A stretch of DNA of 64,000 bases from Molanna angustata (Eukaryota > Arthropoda > Insecta > Trichoptera > Molannidae). Below the pieces are notes generated by a model. It made no database searches, was not told the DNA's origin, and worked only from the letters and a program-made list of their open reading frames with translations. Position numbers and translations under genes: made by a program. Shown here one piece after another: positions 21,290 through 33,739 of the stretch. The DNA lies in assembly GCA_963576475.1 (NCBI GenBank), contig OY754982.1, positions 15,256,217-15,320,216 on the forward strand, written 5' to 3'. Positions within the stretch are counted from its first letter, which is position 1. Each line of letters opens with the position of its first letter.

Positions 21290-22525
21290 TGGAACATTAT
21301 TAATGAAAAGCGGATATGCGAATAGTCAACACACTGAAAAGTTAAGCTGGATACACGTAGGTAGTAATTAAATTATTTCATAGCTTGATGTGAATAGTAT
21401 TGTCATTTTATTGGCGATAATATTAAGTCATCGTTGCTATAGTGGTTCACCTGCTTTGTGTAATAAAATAATAACGTATAAACAAATTATTATCTATGAA
21501 AAACATCAGGGTCTATGGACACATTAGTTCGATTCGAACGGTTGTTAAAGGAACGCAAACTGTGAAACTCCTTAATTTTTGTGTTGTTGTTATTGAAATA
21601 AAAAAAATATGACGTAATAATATTTTTGATAGCACACAATAACAAAATGCCTGGTTGTTATCAAATCAAATATTTTATATGTGCCGCAGTTCATAAAATG
21701 TCCGGAAATATCACGATCAAACGAATCTTACAATCGGCCTGAAAATATATTAACGTGTAAAACTAAAAATAATATGATTAAATAAAAACTAGTAGTAATT
21801 ATTAAGATTAATTCGCACCTAGCAGACAAAAATGTTTAGTAAGTTAATAAAAAACAATATAGATAACTTTTATCTGCAAATATAATATTCAAGTCCATTG
21901 GTTAATTACTGAGACCTTGAAAGATAACAATGTCAAATCTGTTATAAGAAAATAAGATTGTTTAAAAAAATACAGTTTAACAGCTTCAAAATATACCTTC
22001 TGCTTAAAATTATTACAATCGTAAATGAGATGGCTATAAAAATGTCTTCTAAAGTATTTGTTTATTAAATTGTTATAGAGTGCATGTATGTAAATATACT
22101 TTACATATATTTAAGATAATACTCACTAAAGCTATTAAATTTATCAAATAATTCCTGATTGATATTCTCCAATTACTGTGAGAAGTTTAAGTTTTTTTTA
22201 CGACTGATAAATAGAAAAAATATATATAAATTATAGTATTTTTTACAATTTGTTGGAAAGAGATTCTGTCAATGAATAAAACTTTATTAAAAATAGCGTA
22301 TAAAGATCTCTAATTAATTTTATCAGATGAAACAAAAATTCAGAAGACATGAAACAGATTCATTGCTTTTCTCTTTGCTTCTCTTTCTTTGTTGGATATT
22401 TGTGTATGAGTTTTTATATAGCTGCATAATAAGTTATACGATGTTTTAAATAGTGAAACTAAAACTAATTAGTGTTTTCATTTATACCTATTATACGATG
22501 TATTTTTTGCATTTTCAATTTGTGT
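21290..22525. other. No gene recognised
   Basis: AT-rich spacer between two family-B copies. No exon, TIR or tandem array was seen. Confidence 0.4.
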
Positions 22526-22529
22526 TTTT

Positions 22530-23075
22530 TACTCCTCACTAACCCAAGTGGGGAGTTATGATTTCGAAATTTTAAGGCTATTTTTTTATTGTAGATTATC
22601 AACTAGTATCATGCTAAGATTGTATTCTGAAAGTTTCATCACAATGTATCTGTGTGTGTGCTATGTACGGCGTGTTTATTTTACTTTATCAATTATAGAC
22701 TAAAGTACTCATTCAATTCTTTTCAAATTTTGCAAATATGTATATCTAATATTATACTCGCTTAGACCCCATTAGATTTTAAGGGATATCTGAATAGTGC
22801 TTCTCAATTTTTTTAAACGTCAAATATTTTAAAGTGACCCCAAGCTCGGGAAACATAAAATTTGAAAATTTTATTATCAAATTGGTAAAAAGACACATCA
22901 ATTTCATAAAATGCCATTGACGTATTATCAAGTTTCATAATAAAATATTTAAATAAAAAAAATAATTGAACAAACTCTGAAAATGCTGAAAAGTTTCCAT
23001 AAAAAAATTGAATACTTTATGGAGTGACTTGTTAGTGAGGACTTTAACGTTGGCCACAACCCACTCGTTTTATAA
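22530..23075 (-). repeat. Repeat family B copy (reverse), near full length
   Basis: It starts with the hairpin ACTCCTCACTAACCCAAGTG / GGGAGTTATG and ends GGCCACAACCCACTCGTTTT. This is the full mirror of the copy at 3.62-4.17 kb. Confidence 0.75.
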
Positions 23076-23114
23076 TGTTTATACAAGATGTAAGAATATG
23101 TAGGTACTTTTTTT

Positions 23115-23400
23115 ACGTCTAAATAAAAATATACCTACATAGATACATAAGAAATAAGAACCTATATGTAATTTTCCAGAACTAAATTGCAATGTTTGCT
23201 TCAACTCTTTTCTATTAACCTCGTTTTTGGGTGTACTGTAAGAGCAAAATCGGAATAGGAGGTAATCAAAAATACAACAGGTAAAATAAAATCTAACTAC
23301 ATATGTCAGCAATGAGGTTCACCAACCATTCATAATATGTTACCTTTTTAGGTGAAATGAGACTGATGCATGGATAGACACGCGTCCGTATCGAACTTCC
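23115..23400 (-). repeat. Repeat family C-related fragment
   Basis: ATACAACAGGTAAAATAAAA, GCAATGAGGTTCACCAACCA and TTAGGTGAAATGAGAC match, in reverse, 42.97-43.10 kb. Confidence 0.5.
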
Positions 23401-23515
23401 TTTTACAAGATAATACCCACCGAATGTACCCGCCCTATGATAATGAAAGAAAAAGAAATAATGAATAAATAAAAAATATGTTTAGGTATTACTACTTTTT
23501 TGACACGTACAAAGA

Positions 23516-23722
23516 ATGCCAAACTCACGGGTACCCAAGAGGGTGATGATGAGGCATCCGGGGGGAAAGAGGAGAATAGGAAGACCAAGACTGAGATGGG
23601 AAGACGAAGTAGCCAAAGATGCGAACCAGCTTCTCCAAGTGACTGGATGGAGAACGGTGGCTGAGGACAGGGATGGTTGGAGGCGAAAGTTGCAAGAGGA
23701 CAAAGCCCGATTTGGGCTGTAG
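23516..23722 (+). pseudogene. LINE ORF2 C-terminal tail
   Basis: The reading frame contains GKRRIGRPRLRWEDEVAKDA, then GWRTVAEDRDGWRRKLQED and a final ARFGL stop. The GR(P/R)xxRWxD(D/E)V...W...AxDRxxWR tail is the common C-terminus of RTE-like endonuclease/RT proteins. Only the tail remains. The stop is followed by GAAGAAGAAG repeats, a typical LINE 3' end. Confidence 0.75.
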
Positions 23723-23729
23723 TGCCATT

Positions 23730-25420
23730 GAAGAAGAAGAAATGAAATTGTATGTATCATTTTTGTTTTTATTATTATGTATGCTGTATGTTTTCCGAAT
23801 AAAATAAAATACACACCCACACACCAGTCGTCGGTTACCTCACATTGTCGGATATGCCGTGATAGTATGAATGAATGCAATGTTAAAAATGCCGTTAAAG
23901 CATTAATATTCTACTTGAAGCCGTTCAAATAATTCAAATTCATCAGGCACAAATAAAAATTCTTTATTATTAACAACCTGACTAAGAATTTTGAATATTT
24001 ATACCATTATTTTACCGACTGACGAAGCACAGGCAGATTGTATGACGATTATTAAAAAAATGACGACCATTAATACGATTTGTGATTTGATTGCGTGGCA
24101 TAAGCCACACAGTTGATCCAAGGTTCTCTATGTCTTGTCTCACCAAAGTTGTAAATCCGGTCCACGCCTCCGGCCAGTGGTGTGGTGCTTTCTCCTCACG
24201 CCAAAACAAATTCCGGCAAAAAATGCTCCAGATAAACCGTGCGACAAGTGGTCACGTTCTAATCTAGCAGCCTCCCCCACCAACCCACCCACCTACCTTC
24301 CACACACTCCTTAGCGGTCAATTATTTTGATTTAGGTAGTAAGTTACAATGAAAAATTTGCAAAACGTGCCGAGAGAGTGACGAATATAATATATTGCTC
24401 GATAAATCAAGATTTAAAATCAACGAAAGGAACTGCAAAAATATATATTTTTTTTAAAAATACACCACGTTTACGGAAATTTATTGCATCATGGAGAAAT
24501 GAAAATTCATATATAAAAATCCTATTTTACTCACGGATATAGATGTCGTCAAACTTCTTGACCCTTTTCGCCGTGAAGGGAGGCTGTTTGCACATATACC
24601 GACCAAGCAAAAAGACACAAATTTGCGATCAAGTACCTACTAAAGTTGTTTTCCGATAACTATACTAGACCATTTTTCTGGATAATATTTATTTTTTTAA
24701 TTAACACCCAGTGCTTTTACACGTAGTGATAAAAAGAAATATAAAAAGCAATTGACCAAAGCCAAGACAAAGCAAATAATTATTCGCTTTTTCTTTAATT
24801 GTCTTTATAGATATCCTATTTCCTAATGTTCTTCATCAATAGTTCTTGTTTATTATAAGGAAATTCTGGAAAATCATTATTTTTTGGTCATATAATCATA
24901 AATGTTTCTATAATCATTATGGCACATGTGTATATATTTAGATTTAAAAATGTAGTAGGTATGGCAGCCATAATACATATAAGTTTTGAATATCATCATC
25001 ATATTATCGCGTGTCGAGCAGTGCCTTTTTGTATGATAAGGGACCTATGTGTGGGAATACACGCATGTGTTGCGCTTTCCTTTATAAGGCGATGCACACT
25101 CACCCACCTGTCGCTGGTTGGAACGAATTAATGATTTCTCATAATATACAATAAAACTACTGGGCGGAAGAAAAACATTTTCTTCGTAAGAGTCAAGAGC
25201 TACAAATAAAATCGTTTTAGTTATTTTCAGAATATTTTTTTTCTGTAGGTACTATCTTTTTTGTCTAGTCTATAAATGACAAAAGGATGAAGATAGGTAT
25301 AAGTTTATTAATTTGATGTTGTGCGCATATTTAGTATGAATATTTAACTAACGGACACGACAGACGTTGTCCTGCCCGAACGATGGTTTGCCTGCTAGTA
25401 AACATTAAAAAAAACATAAA
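23730..25420. other. No gene recognised
   Basis: Mixed AT-rich sequence. A moderately GC-rich patch at 24.10-24.25 kb carries no acceptable exon on either strand. Confidence 0.4.
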
Positions 25421-25429
25421 AATAACCAC

Positions 25430-25975
25430 ACACCATCAAGGCATATTATGCCACAACCAGCGACAGGTTGTGCATTGTCTTATAAACATGCATGTTTACC
25501 AACACACCAGTCTAGTTTCACCTAAATAGGCAACATTCAGAATCTTTTGCCTGTTGTATTTTCGATTAAACCAGACACCAGAAAATAAAAATTGAGAAAA
25601 AAAATAATCATAAATCGGTCCAGTCGTTTAAGAGTTCAGTGACATACACTACACACGTACAAAAGAAGTATATATATTATAAAGATCAATTTATTGGTAC
25701 TTAACATTGAAAACTTAACTTGTGAAACTCCTGTTTCGCATTTTACTGTATATCTAAAAAGTTATTCTGTTTGCATAATACCAGGAGTACGTTTTTTCAC
25801 ATATTTGTTTTTTTTATTTCCACTGATACAATTTTGGATTCGAATTGTGAATCTAAACTATCCCCAAGTATCCACTCAAACACACACAAATAATTAATCA
25901 AAATCGCTCCAGACTTTTAGGATGAGTTCGAGTACATACACATGTACAGAAGAATTATATATATATACCTATATA
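25430..25975 (+). repeat. Dispersed repeat family C, copy 2
   Basis: GCCACAACCAGCGACAGGTT, AGGCAACATTCAGAATC, GTTCAGTGACATACAC and ATCGCTCCAGACTTTTAGG. The two-block order is the mirror of 9.41-9.86 kb. Confidence 0.55.
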
Positions 25976-26156
25976 ATTAATATGATATATTATTATGTTC
26001 CGGTGGTAAATGGACATTTAAGGAAGAGATGGTAAGTGTAAGCGCATGAATATAACATCGCCTTTGAATAACAACTACCTCTCGCGTCAGTAAGAGGTCA
26101 GGGTCAGTTCCATTGTGATACAAAGGGACGAATCCACTGGTGTAACCCAATATATA

Positions 26157-26927
26157 CAGGGTGTCCCAAAAAGTATGGATAATCGGTAAACCAGGGATAG
26201 AGGACCCCTAGGCCTATCCAAAAACCTCAATGTATGTTCTACGATTTTTTGTCCTTTTCGAGTTATTATTTTTTTTTTAATTTTTTCGAAAAACTCCGTC
26301 TGCCACGACATAATTGGTCACAGAGACGCTATTTATTGAGATACACCCTTCATTATTTTTTTCAAAATTGTTGAATAGTGTACATTTTAGATGTAATAAT
26401 TTATTTTATCAAATTTGATACCATACCTTAAAAAAATGTTGTATCTCAAAAATAGTCAAATCAGAAAATTAACAAAAATGTTTGAGGACGATTCAAAAAT
26501 AGGTCACATAAAAAAAAATTCCCAATTTTTTTTCAAAAACTTCCTTATTTCATCTAGTATCTACCTTGTAAATTTCATTTTCCTATTCCTACGGGATCAT
26601 ACTTAAAAACGGTTTGAAAGTACGAGAGGGCGATATCTCACGTAACATTTTTTTAAGGTATGGTATCAAATTGGATAAAACAAATTATTACATCTAAAAT
26701 GTACACTATTCAACAATTTTGAAAAAAATAATGAAGGGTGTATCTCACTAAATAGCGTCTCCTGTTACCAATTATGTCGTGACAGTCGGAGTTTTTCGAA
26801 ATAATAAAAAAAAAATAATAACTCGAAAAGGACAAAAAATCGTAGAACATACATTGAGGTTTTTGGATAGCCCTAGGGGTCCTCTATCCCCGGTTTACCG
26901 ATTATCCATACTTTTTGGGACACCCTG
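26157..26927. mobile_element. Mariner-type non-autonomous palindromic element
   Basis: Terminal inverted repeats start CAGGGTGTCCCAAAAAGTAT. They extend as near-identical arms (26157 to about 26450 and about 26625 to 26927), flanked by TA on both sides (26155-26156, 26928-26929). TA duplication and the AGGGTGTCCCAAAAAG end fit Tc1/mariner. The interior of about 175 bp has no coding potential. Confidence 0.8.
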
Positions 26928-27254
26928 TATATATATTTATAACAATACACAAACATTTAACATTAGTATAATTAGTATTACAATATCAAGGCAATAGATA
27001 CTATAGTAAAACGAGTGAAGAGTTGTAAATTACAAAAAAAAAATGCAATAAGTAATTTTTCCAAAAAATTACAGGGTTTTGATTTTTTATTAAAATTTTC
27101 CATAATATATAACAATTAAATTACTTTATGTAAAAATTGTAAATCATAGTAATGCTTTATACTACATACCATATTGCTGTGAGGCTCCGACATAAATAGT
27201 GCTTCCACTCTTTTATATCATAGTTTTCGGGTGTACCGTAAAAATACAAGGCGT

Positions 27255-27745
27255 CTCAAAAAAAAAAGTTTATATTTGTATTCAGAGCGTTATGTGGAGA
27301 TGTTAGACGACTTCTTGGTGCCTGAACTGCAAAAGTTTCCTGGCTATAACCAAAGAACATGGTTTCAGCAGGACGGAGCAACGTCACACACGTCCAATAC
27401 ATCTCTGCCACGAGTTCGTGAAATTTTCCCAGGCAAATTGATCTCCAGGAGAAGTGACATAAATTAGCCTCCACGCAGTCCTGATTTAACCCCTATGGAC
27501 TTTTTTCCTATGGGATTATCTTAAATCTAAAGTTAACGCCAGTAAACCGATTTCCCTGGCGCATTTGAAAAAAAATATCCTCCACGAAATGGTAGCCATC
27601 ACTGAGTTAACCTGCCGAGCCGTCATAAGTAATTTTACTGTTCGATTAAATGAGTGCTGCGAACGCGAGGGTTTTTTTTTAGAGTTTTTAATCGATCCAC
27701 TAAATATAAACTTTATTATGAGACACCCTGTACAAGAAGCTAAAT
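27255..27745 (+). pseudogene. Degenerate Tc1/mariner-type transposase C-terminal half
   Basis: Shifted frames contain YLYSERYVEMLDDFLVPELQ, then RTWFQQDGATSHTSN (second catalytic-Asp block), PPRSPDLTPMDFF (third catalytic block) and, after a break, INPxxN-like tail sequence (NECCEREGFFLEF). The N-terminal half is absent. TATGAGACACCCTGTACAAG at 27716-27735 looks like a remaining terminal repeat. DDE/D transposases of this family cut and paste DNA. This copy is dead. Confidence 0.75.
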
Positions 27746-28029
27746 AACCGTGACAGAATGAATGAATCAATGATCCATACTGCATTTCATTTCTTTGAAG
27801 CTTGACAATGTCTAAATGTAAAACGGACTGAAGTAAATTTAGTGATATCAGCCTTGGTCTTACATAAAATAATATAGAAAGACCATGTTTGCAAGATCAA
27901 GTAATGCAAAAATTAAAAATTAATATAGAGGAAAGGAAAGAATTAAGTTTTTAAATCAATTTTTATTTCTCGGCGAAACGTCACTGTCTGTATCCTAAGA
28001 GGCGTTACTCGTTTTTAGAAGACAGGAGA

Positions 28030-28250
28030 AGGAGGTTGGACACATTTGCAGGAGGGAGGTTAGCGACGGTAGCCATGGAAACGCGGCGTCGTCCCGTCTC
28101 CATGACGACGCTCCGGATTGATGACGTCACGGGGATTGCAGGAGGATGAGGAGATATAAGGGGATGTCGATACGATGGTGGGTGTCGATATTTTACTGGC
28201 AGACAACCTACACCTGGGATCCATCCACAGTTTGCCTACAGACCAATGGG
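28030..28250. promoter_or_regulatory. GC-rich island with X-boxes and a CRE palindrome
   Basis: GTAGCCATGGAAAC (28069-28082, plus strand) is a perfect X-box by GTHNYYATRRNAAC. GTCTCCATGACGAC (28096-28109) is a one-mismatch X-box on the minus strand. TGACGTCA (28122-28129) is a full CRE. A GATATAAGG TATA-like stretch follows at about 28151-28159. A possible donor ATGG|GTAAAC lies near 28248, so 28.16-28.25 kb could be a first noncoding exon on the plus strand. This is inference; no linked coding exon was found. Confidence 0.45.
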
Positions 28251-28259
28251 TAAACAATG

Positions 28260-29900
28260 TCATAATACATAAATATTAATACCGAGAGTAAAATCAATAT
28301 TTTTATAGACAAAACAATTATTTACGTTACAAGAATTGTGACTATGTAAACATCTTCGTTGATTATTAAGTGCAATTTAAGTAGAAAAATCCAGCGGACT
28401 ACGGTTCGTATCTAGGCCCTTAGTGACACAAAAAAGAGTTCATATTTTTGGGTACCATAAAAATATATTTTAAAATAAAGTGAATTCAGCGATAAAGATA
28501 AAATAGATATATTACTGGTTGCGTGTAACACACGAGATACAACTGTCGATGGCGATAGTATATAAAGATGAAGAATTCGTACCAAACTATAAATCCTTAC
28601 ATCCGAATTATGGAATATTTTAAATTATTATGTTTTTTTATACAAAACATGCATGTCAGGATACCATATTGTGGAGGTCAGTCCTTTTTTCCTACCACAA
28701 ATAGATAAACGGCTTGATGGTATATATGAAGTATCAAATTATAACAATCCCCGTAGATATTATTGTGTATTTTGCCATACATATTGTATGAAACGATGTC
28801 GTCATTGTATGAAACGATGTCGTCATTAAATTCACATTTAAAAAAAATGTTCAAAAAGTTCGAGATGTACTGCTATAATGTGTTTATTTTTTTAGAAAAT
28901 TATATCTAGTTGAGGTGTTCCGCGTTTTTCGATATAAAAAATAGGCAGTTTAACACGACATAAATAATATACGCCATGAAAAGTTTTTCTTAGTAAAAAA
29001 ATAGAGAAATTCGGGAACTTTTTCATAAAAAATAGTTTGCAAAAAGCCCACTACTCTAGTACTCTATACAATTCTCTCAACGGGACTAAGGTTTAATGCT
29101 GTCGATTTATTCAGAGAAATAAATTCTCAAAAAAAAATCGACAGTTGGAAAATAATAAAATGTCCGAAGCCAGAATGACTAGATACGCGTATGAGAGGAT
29201 GATCGAGGTAGAAAAGTCGATTTAAATGTTTTCTAGAATCGGAATCTGTTGCAAGAATGTATTGATGGAATATCTCATTCTGGTAGGACGATGTTTCTAA
29301 CTGATGTGCAACAAATCTAAGGCTTACATTAATTTCATCCTTACATCGAATTATGGAGAAATATTTACTGCATTTTTTCTGATTTTCTGGACTATTATAC
29401 TTCACGTGTCTTCATTTCTGAAACAAGTTTTTCCGCGCTATAAAATGGAATAGTGTGATACTGCACACCGGGAGGTAGGTAGGAAATGCAACTATAGGAG
29501 CAATGTTAGCAACATATTATAACACTTAACTACTGACATTTATAACAGTAAGCAGAAAGCACCCCTATCATGACCTCATTTTGAACAAGATTGTAAATAT
29601 TAATAAAGTAAGGACGTGTGATAAAAATTGCACAGGTTCAATAAAATGTCTCGTATATTATTAAGTGGAACGGTCGAAGAAACCTCTCGAGATGATTATA
29701 TTCAGAAGAGCTTTTAAAACAAACCTCGTACATTTTTTAAACTAAGCAGAAATTCTTGTGCTAATGTTAATGAAATAGATAAAATATTAACAGGGGGATC
29801 CTGATATCCATGTCAGAATCCACCCGATCCGGATAGTAAACTTTAAACATTATAACACTTTAAACTGTAACTTTATAACACTTAATTATTGAATATGGCA
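28260..29900. other. No gene recognised; small local duplications
   Basis: A 21-bp direct duplication (GTATGAAACGATGTCGTCATT) occurs twice around 28786-28828, and a 44-bp palindrome lies at 29100-29143. Otherwise AT-rich and featureless. Confidence 0.45.
29100..29143. repeat. 44-bp palindromic hairpin, copy 1
   Basis: TGTCGATTT ... AAATCGACA with an inner GAGAAATAAATTCTC hairpin. Reversed, it closely matches 54792-54835. Confidence 0.55.
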
Positions 29901-29914
29901 GACACCTCTGGAGT

Positions 29915-30415
29915 GGCGCCCCCCAATACCTACTGAATATCCTCGACGCTGCCCAAAGGCGTGCTTTACGTCTGATTGATGATCCATCACTGACTGATGG
30001 ATTGCAATCACTAGAACACAGACGCAGAGTCGGTATTTTAAGTTTATTCTATAGATACTACCACGGGAATTGCTCAGAAGAACTTGCATCTTTGGTCCCT
30101 CCTCCACCCACTCGCAACAGAGTCACTCGCTTCACTCAATCGCAGCACCCATTCCTTCCTTCAACATATACGAACAAGTCGCTTCTCGAACTCCTTTATT
30201 AATACAGCAGCCCGACTGTGGAACGATCTTCCGAATTCTGTGTTTCCACCTTCGTACAACCCGGGTCTTTTTAAAATCCGAATTAATAAACTCTTTTCTA
30301 GATTGCAAACCCCTCCCAACGCTACGTAGTGCGCTTCTTCGGAAGAGTAAAATGGACCCAAATCCTAATAGCTGGCGTCCCCTACGTGGACATGTTAAAA
30401 AAAAACTTAAAAAAG
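29915..30415 (+). pseudogene. LINE ORF2 C-terminus and 3' end (Jockey/CR1-group), copy 1
   Basis: The frame reads ILDAAQRRALRLIDDPSL, QSLEHRRRVGILSLFYRYY, VPPPPTRNRVTRFTQSQHPF. After a frameshift it reads FSNSFINTAARLWNDLPNSV and LFKIRINKLFSRL. The A-Q-RRA...L.HRR.V..L.LFYRYY...F..RTARLWN.LP order is a standard LINE C-terminal region. The 3' UTR (AATAGCTGGCGTCCCCTACG) ends in an A-tract near 30408. Confidence 0.8.
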
Positions 30416-30479
30416 TGAAGATTGAAATAAAATATAATGCAATATTACACTGAGAAAAACTTTGATTTAAAAACAAAAA

Positions 30480-31125
30480 TACCGTTTAAAAAATAAATAT
30501 TTTTGAATTGATTTTGAATCGTTGTAAGAATGAAAATAAAATCCTGGATTGAAACATGAACAACTGACTGAGAAGATCTTTATGGACTAAATGGTGAGAG
30601 TTAGTAATTTCCCCAAAAAAGGCTAGCATGACCACGTGAATGATTTTTCGAAAAGAAAAAATATAAAGAGCCTAAATTATAATAAAATACAACATATTTT
30701 AAAGACAATGTATGAATGATAGTATACTGAAGCAGTGCTCGATTCTCTCTGGTAACCACATCATAAAAAGACGGAGTGATATGTATAAAACAAAAAGGAA
30801 TAACTTGGCGTGGTATATTTTGTAGGTGGTAATTGGATATCGATGTAGCAAGCAAACATAGAAGATTCCATTTAGCCGAAATTAAACTCCCGATAAACCC
30901 TTCGATGGATTGAATTCCTGCCATACTGTTTATTGTTGACACACAGAAGAACGCCAGTTCTATTTTAGTCGAGTACCCTTCCCGGCGCTATGTCTTGCGA
31001 TCCATGCAGAACGTCTAAGTGTAGAGTAGAGACTACAGACCCACCACAGTATGTAAGAGTTATAATTGGAGACCTCGTGGACGAATATGTTTAGTCACGA
31101 GTCCATTAAAAACATTTCCCGTACA
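30480..31125. other. No gene recognised
   Basis: AT-rich. The 113-residue minus-strand frame at 30601-30942 has no recognisable family or splice support. Confidence 0.4.
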
Positions 31126-31133
31126 TTCTAAGC

Positions 31134-31540
31134 CAGTGGTCGGCAAACTCATTAGTCAAAAGAGCCAAATATCAAATGTACAACGATCGCATTTTTTAAA
31201 AACTACATCGAAAAATTGAATTGTTATTAACTTTGATGACGGTTTTAAGTTTTAAACACGTTCGCTGATGTCCAACTCTTTCATTCACACTAGTCTTGTA
31301 TACTTCGTCCGAACTATCTCAACATATCATTCGAAATCCTCGACACTACATCTTCTTTCACTCCAAAACGTTACTGAAAATTAACTATGTATACTTAATT
31401 TGACTATAGGTACCAACGTTGAATAAAATGGTATATTCATTATCATTACCACTATTCATGCTCGCCCGGACGTAATATATTTAGGAACAGCCAAACAAAG
31501 AGCCGCATGTGGGTCGCGAGCCTCGGTTTAACGACCACTG
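31134..31540. mobile_element. hAT-like MITE, 407 bp
   Basis: The left end is CAGTGGTCGGCAAACTC and the right end GAGCCTCGGTTTAACGACCACTG. The flanks TTCTAAGC (31126-31133) and TTATTAGC (31541-31548) agree at 6 of 8 positions, consistent with an aged 8-bp hAT duplication. No ORF. Confidence 0.78.
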
Positions 31541-31929
31541 TTATTAGCTACCTCTCTGGTTTACGTCCATATTAAACACTAATAAATACATTTTGGTACT
31601 TCTAATAGTCCAAACACATATAAACATGATGAAGGACCAATTAATTACCATTGTGTCTAATCTAAAAATAAACATACTTCTGACATTCATCTCTTTATAT
31701 TAAATTGTTGACGCTTTGAGTAAATATTTCACAATGAAATCTCGTTTCTGCCACCTTCACCCGCTCCCCATACGGGGAATGCAATCGTCTGCATAGGATG
31801 AACCACAAAAATGCACAACACAAATAACTTATAAAACACACTAGATTAGAAATTTCGGCACCACGGTGCAAAAAATACCTTCAACGATTGTGAATAGAAG
31901 ATTCAAGGTAATCTGGAATAACATTCTTC

Positions 31930-32165
31930 TTCTTCTCGTGTCCCCCCCGACGTTGACGACACCGTAAAGAAAGCATCCCTGTCCTGGGCAGTGCAAAACA
32001 GCTCCTTCACAGTTCTCACACCGGTCAATTCCCGGAGGATTCGAAGCCAGGAAAGCTACTTTCTCCTCTACATCTTCCCCTTCCCGATAAGTTGAAGGAT
32101 GGTATATTTTTCACCTCTCAGAATATGGCCGAAGTACGACACTTAATATTTATGAATAATTCTCT
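31930..32165 (-). pseudogene. LINE ORF2 C-terminal tail
   Basis: On the minus strand: SYFGHILRGEKYTILQLIGK, then after a stop SWLRILRELTGVRTVKELF and TAQDRDAFF. The YFGHxxRxxKYxxLQLIxxGK...WLRNxRxWTGxxxxxELFxxAxDR tail is a common LINE C-terminus. A GAAGAAGAAG tail follows at the 3' end. Confidence 0.75.
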
Positions 32166-32169
32166 GTTG

Positions 32170-32925
32170 GTGATGGCTCTACGTTACTGACTATGTCATG
32201 GAATAATATTAAGAGTATAATAATACATATAGTATAACACCGTATCCGGAAGAAAAAATAATGTATAGTAATATCACCAACAATCTAATCTTGTTGTCTT
32301 CTGTACACCGACGTTATTTATTCTAGATGTTTAACGATAACTATAACAACCTTGTATTTTGTAAATGATACATTCTGAGAAAAATTTTAATGCTAGATTT
32401 TAAACGGAATTTTAAATCAATATTTTTTTCATTATTCTCTCAATGTACCTACGTGTGAAAATATGGTTTAAAAGTGTGATAATTCTCCACTATTTCATAT
32501 TAATTTGTGGAGGGAGAAAAGAATTTTTCACCAAACTTTCACTAATTATGCCTTTTTATTAAATCCCCTACCAATCCTCAATCGATTGATCCGGTTTAAT
32601 TGAATTTAATCGATTCTTCAAACTTTGCGTGAGCAACTCTGCAGAAGTTCATTTTTAAAAAAATAAAAATATATCAAACCACAAACTTTGTAATACTTCT
32701 TTTTACTTTTTTTTTAATTTAATCGGTTCAATCCAGCAGAGATATTTATTTAAATTAATTTCTCACGCTAATATTGCTTCTCTGGGCTGGAAACACTCGT
32801 TATGTAGAAGAAATTGCCATATGGCAATAAACTCGCCACTTGTGCAAGGTGCAAGGAATTGTTCATTATTATTATAACTATTATTATTCCTCAAGTCAAA
32901 TGATTTTAAAGTATAACATATTATA
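32170..32925. other. No gene recognised
   Basis: AT-rich, with T-rich runs. No repeat match within the window was found. Confidence 0.4.
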
Positions 32926-32934
32926 CAGAGCTTT

Positions 32935-33160
32935 CAAAAATCGATCGACAGGGCATAAAGTGATAAGGCAGGGCATAAATAAAAGGCATAAAGTGATCAC
33001 GCAGGTCGTAAGCCCTGTAGGTGCCTTGATATCCCGGTTCTCGAATAATATTCCAACTTCGTCTCTATTGAGATGTTAAAAATTTGTCATAAAAATATTA
33101 TTGACTCCCGACTGGGAAAATAACCAAAGTTTGCGTATATGGAACTACGAGCATAAAAAT
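32935..33160 (-). repeat. Repeat family A copy (reverse)
   Basis: GGTCGTAAGCCCTGTAGGTG, CCTTGATATCCCGGTTCTCG, CTTCGTCTCTATTGAGAT, GACTCCCGACTGGGAAAATA and GTTTGCGTATATGGAACTA. Confidence 0.75.
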
Positions 33161-33739
33161 ATTCGATAGAATAATTTATTTTAGTGCCGTTTAATGATTC
33201 AGGATAGTAACAAAGGAAATATGAACACAGACAAAATTATTTAAATGAAATAACTGTTAAATGTTATGTTTAAGAGGTACCTATATTTAAACACTGCTGT
33301 ATGAGTAAATACTGCTTTGGGTAAATATTACATTATGCAGGCAGATATGTCAGTTGCGATGATAGGAACTGAATTCGTATAGGTACATACTTCAGCTACC
33401 GGTTTGCGTTTATTAAAATAAAATAAGATAAAAATAGCGTGCTGCTAAAAGCGCGTTCACAACCAAATGTAAATAATTAAAAGTTAATAAATGAATTAAA
33501 ATGAAAAATTGAGCTATACATTCATATTCTACTATCTTTTAATCTTAATCTTAATTTCAATCATGATTATTTTTATTATTATCCAATAAATCAATATATT
33601 ATAATTTTAATATTATATACACGGTTACGGTTACGGTACACGGTTTTTTTTTTCATTTCTTAAAAAGCATAAAATGCTTGTGCCGAGAAAGTGAGTAAAT
33701 ACATATAGAACGATTCAATTATAAAAAAAACATAACACA

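Noticed and set aside
30132..30476. Minus-strand frames of 66 and 114 codons, repeated at 39.5 kb
   Set aside because: Antisense to the LINE ORF2 C-terminus; their repetition reflects the LINE copies.
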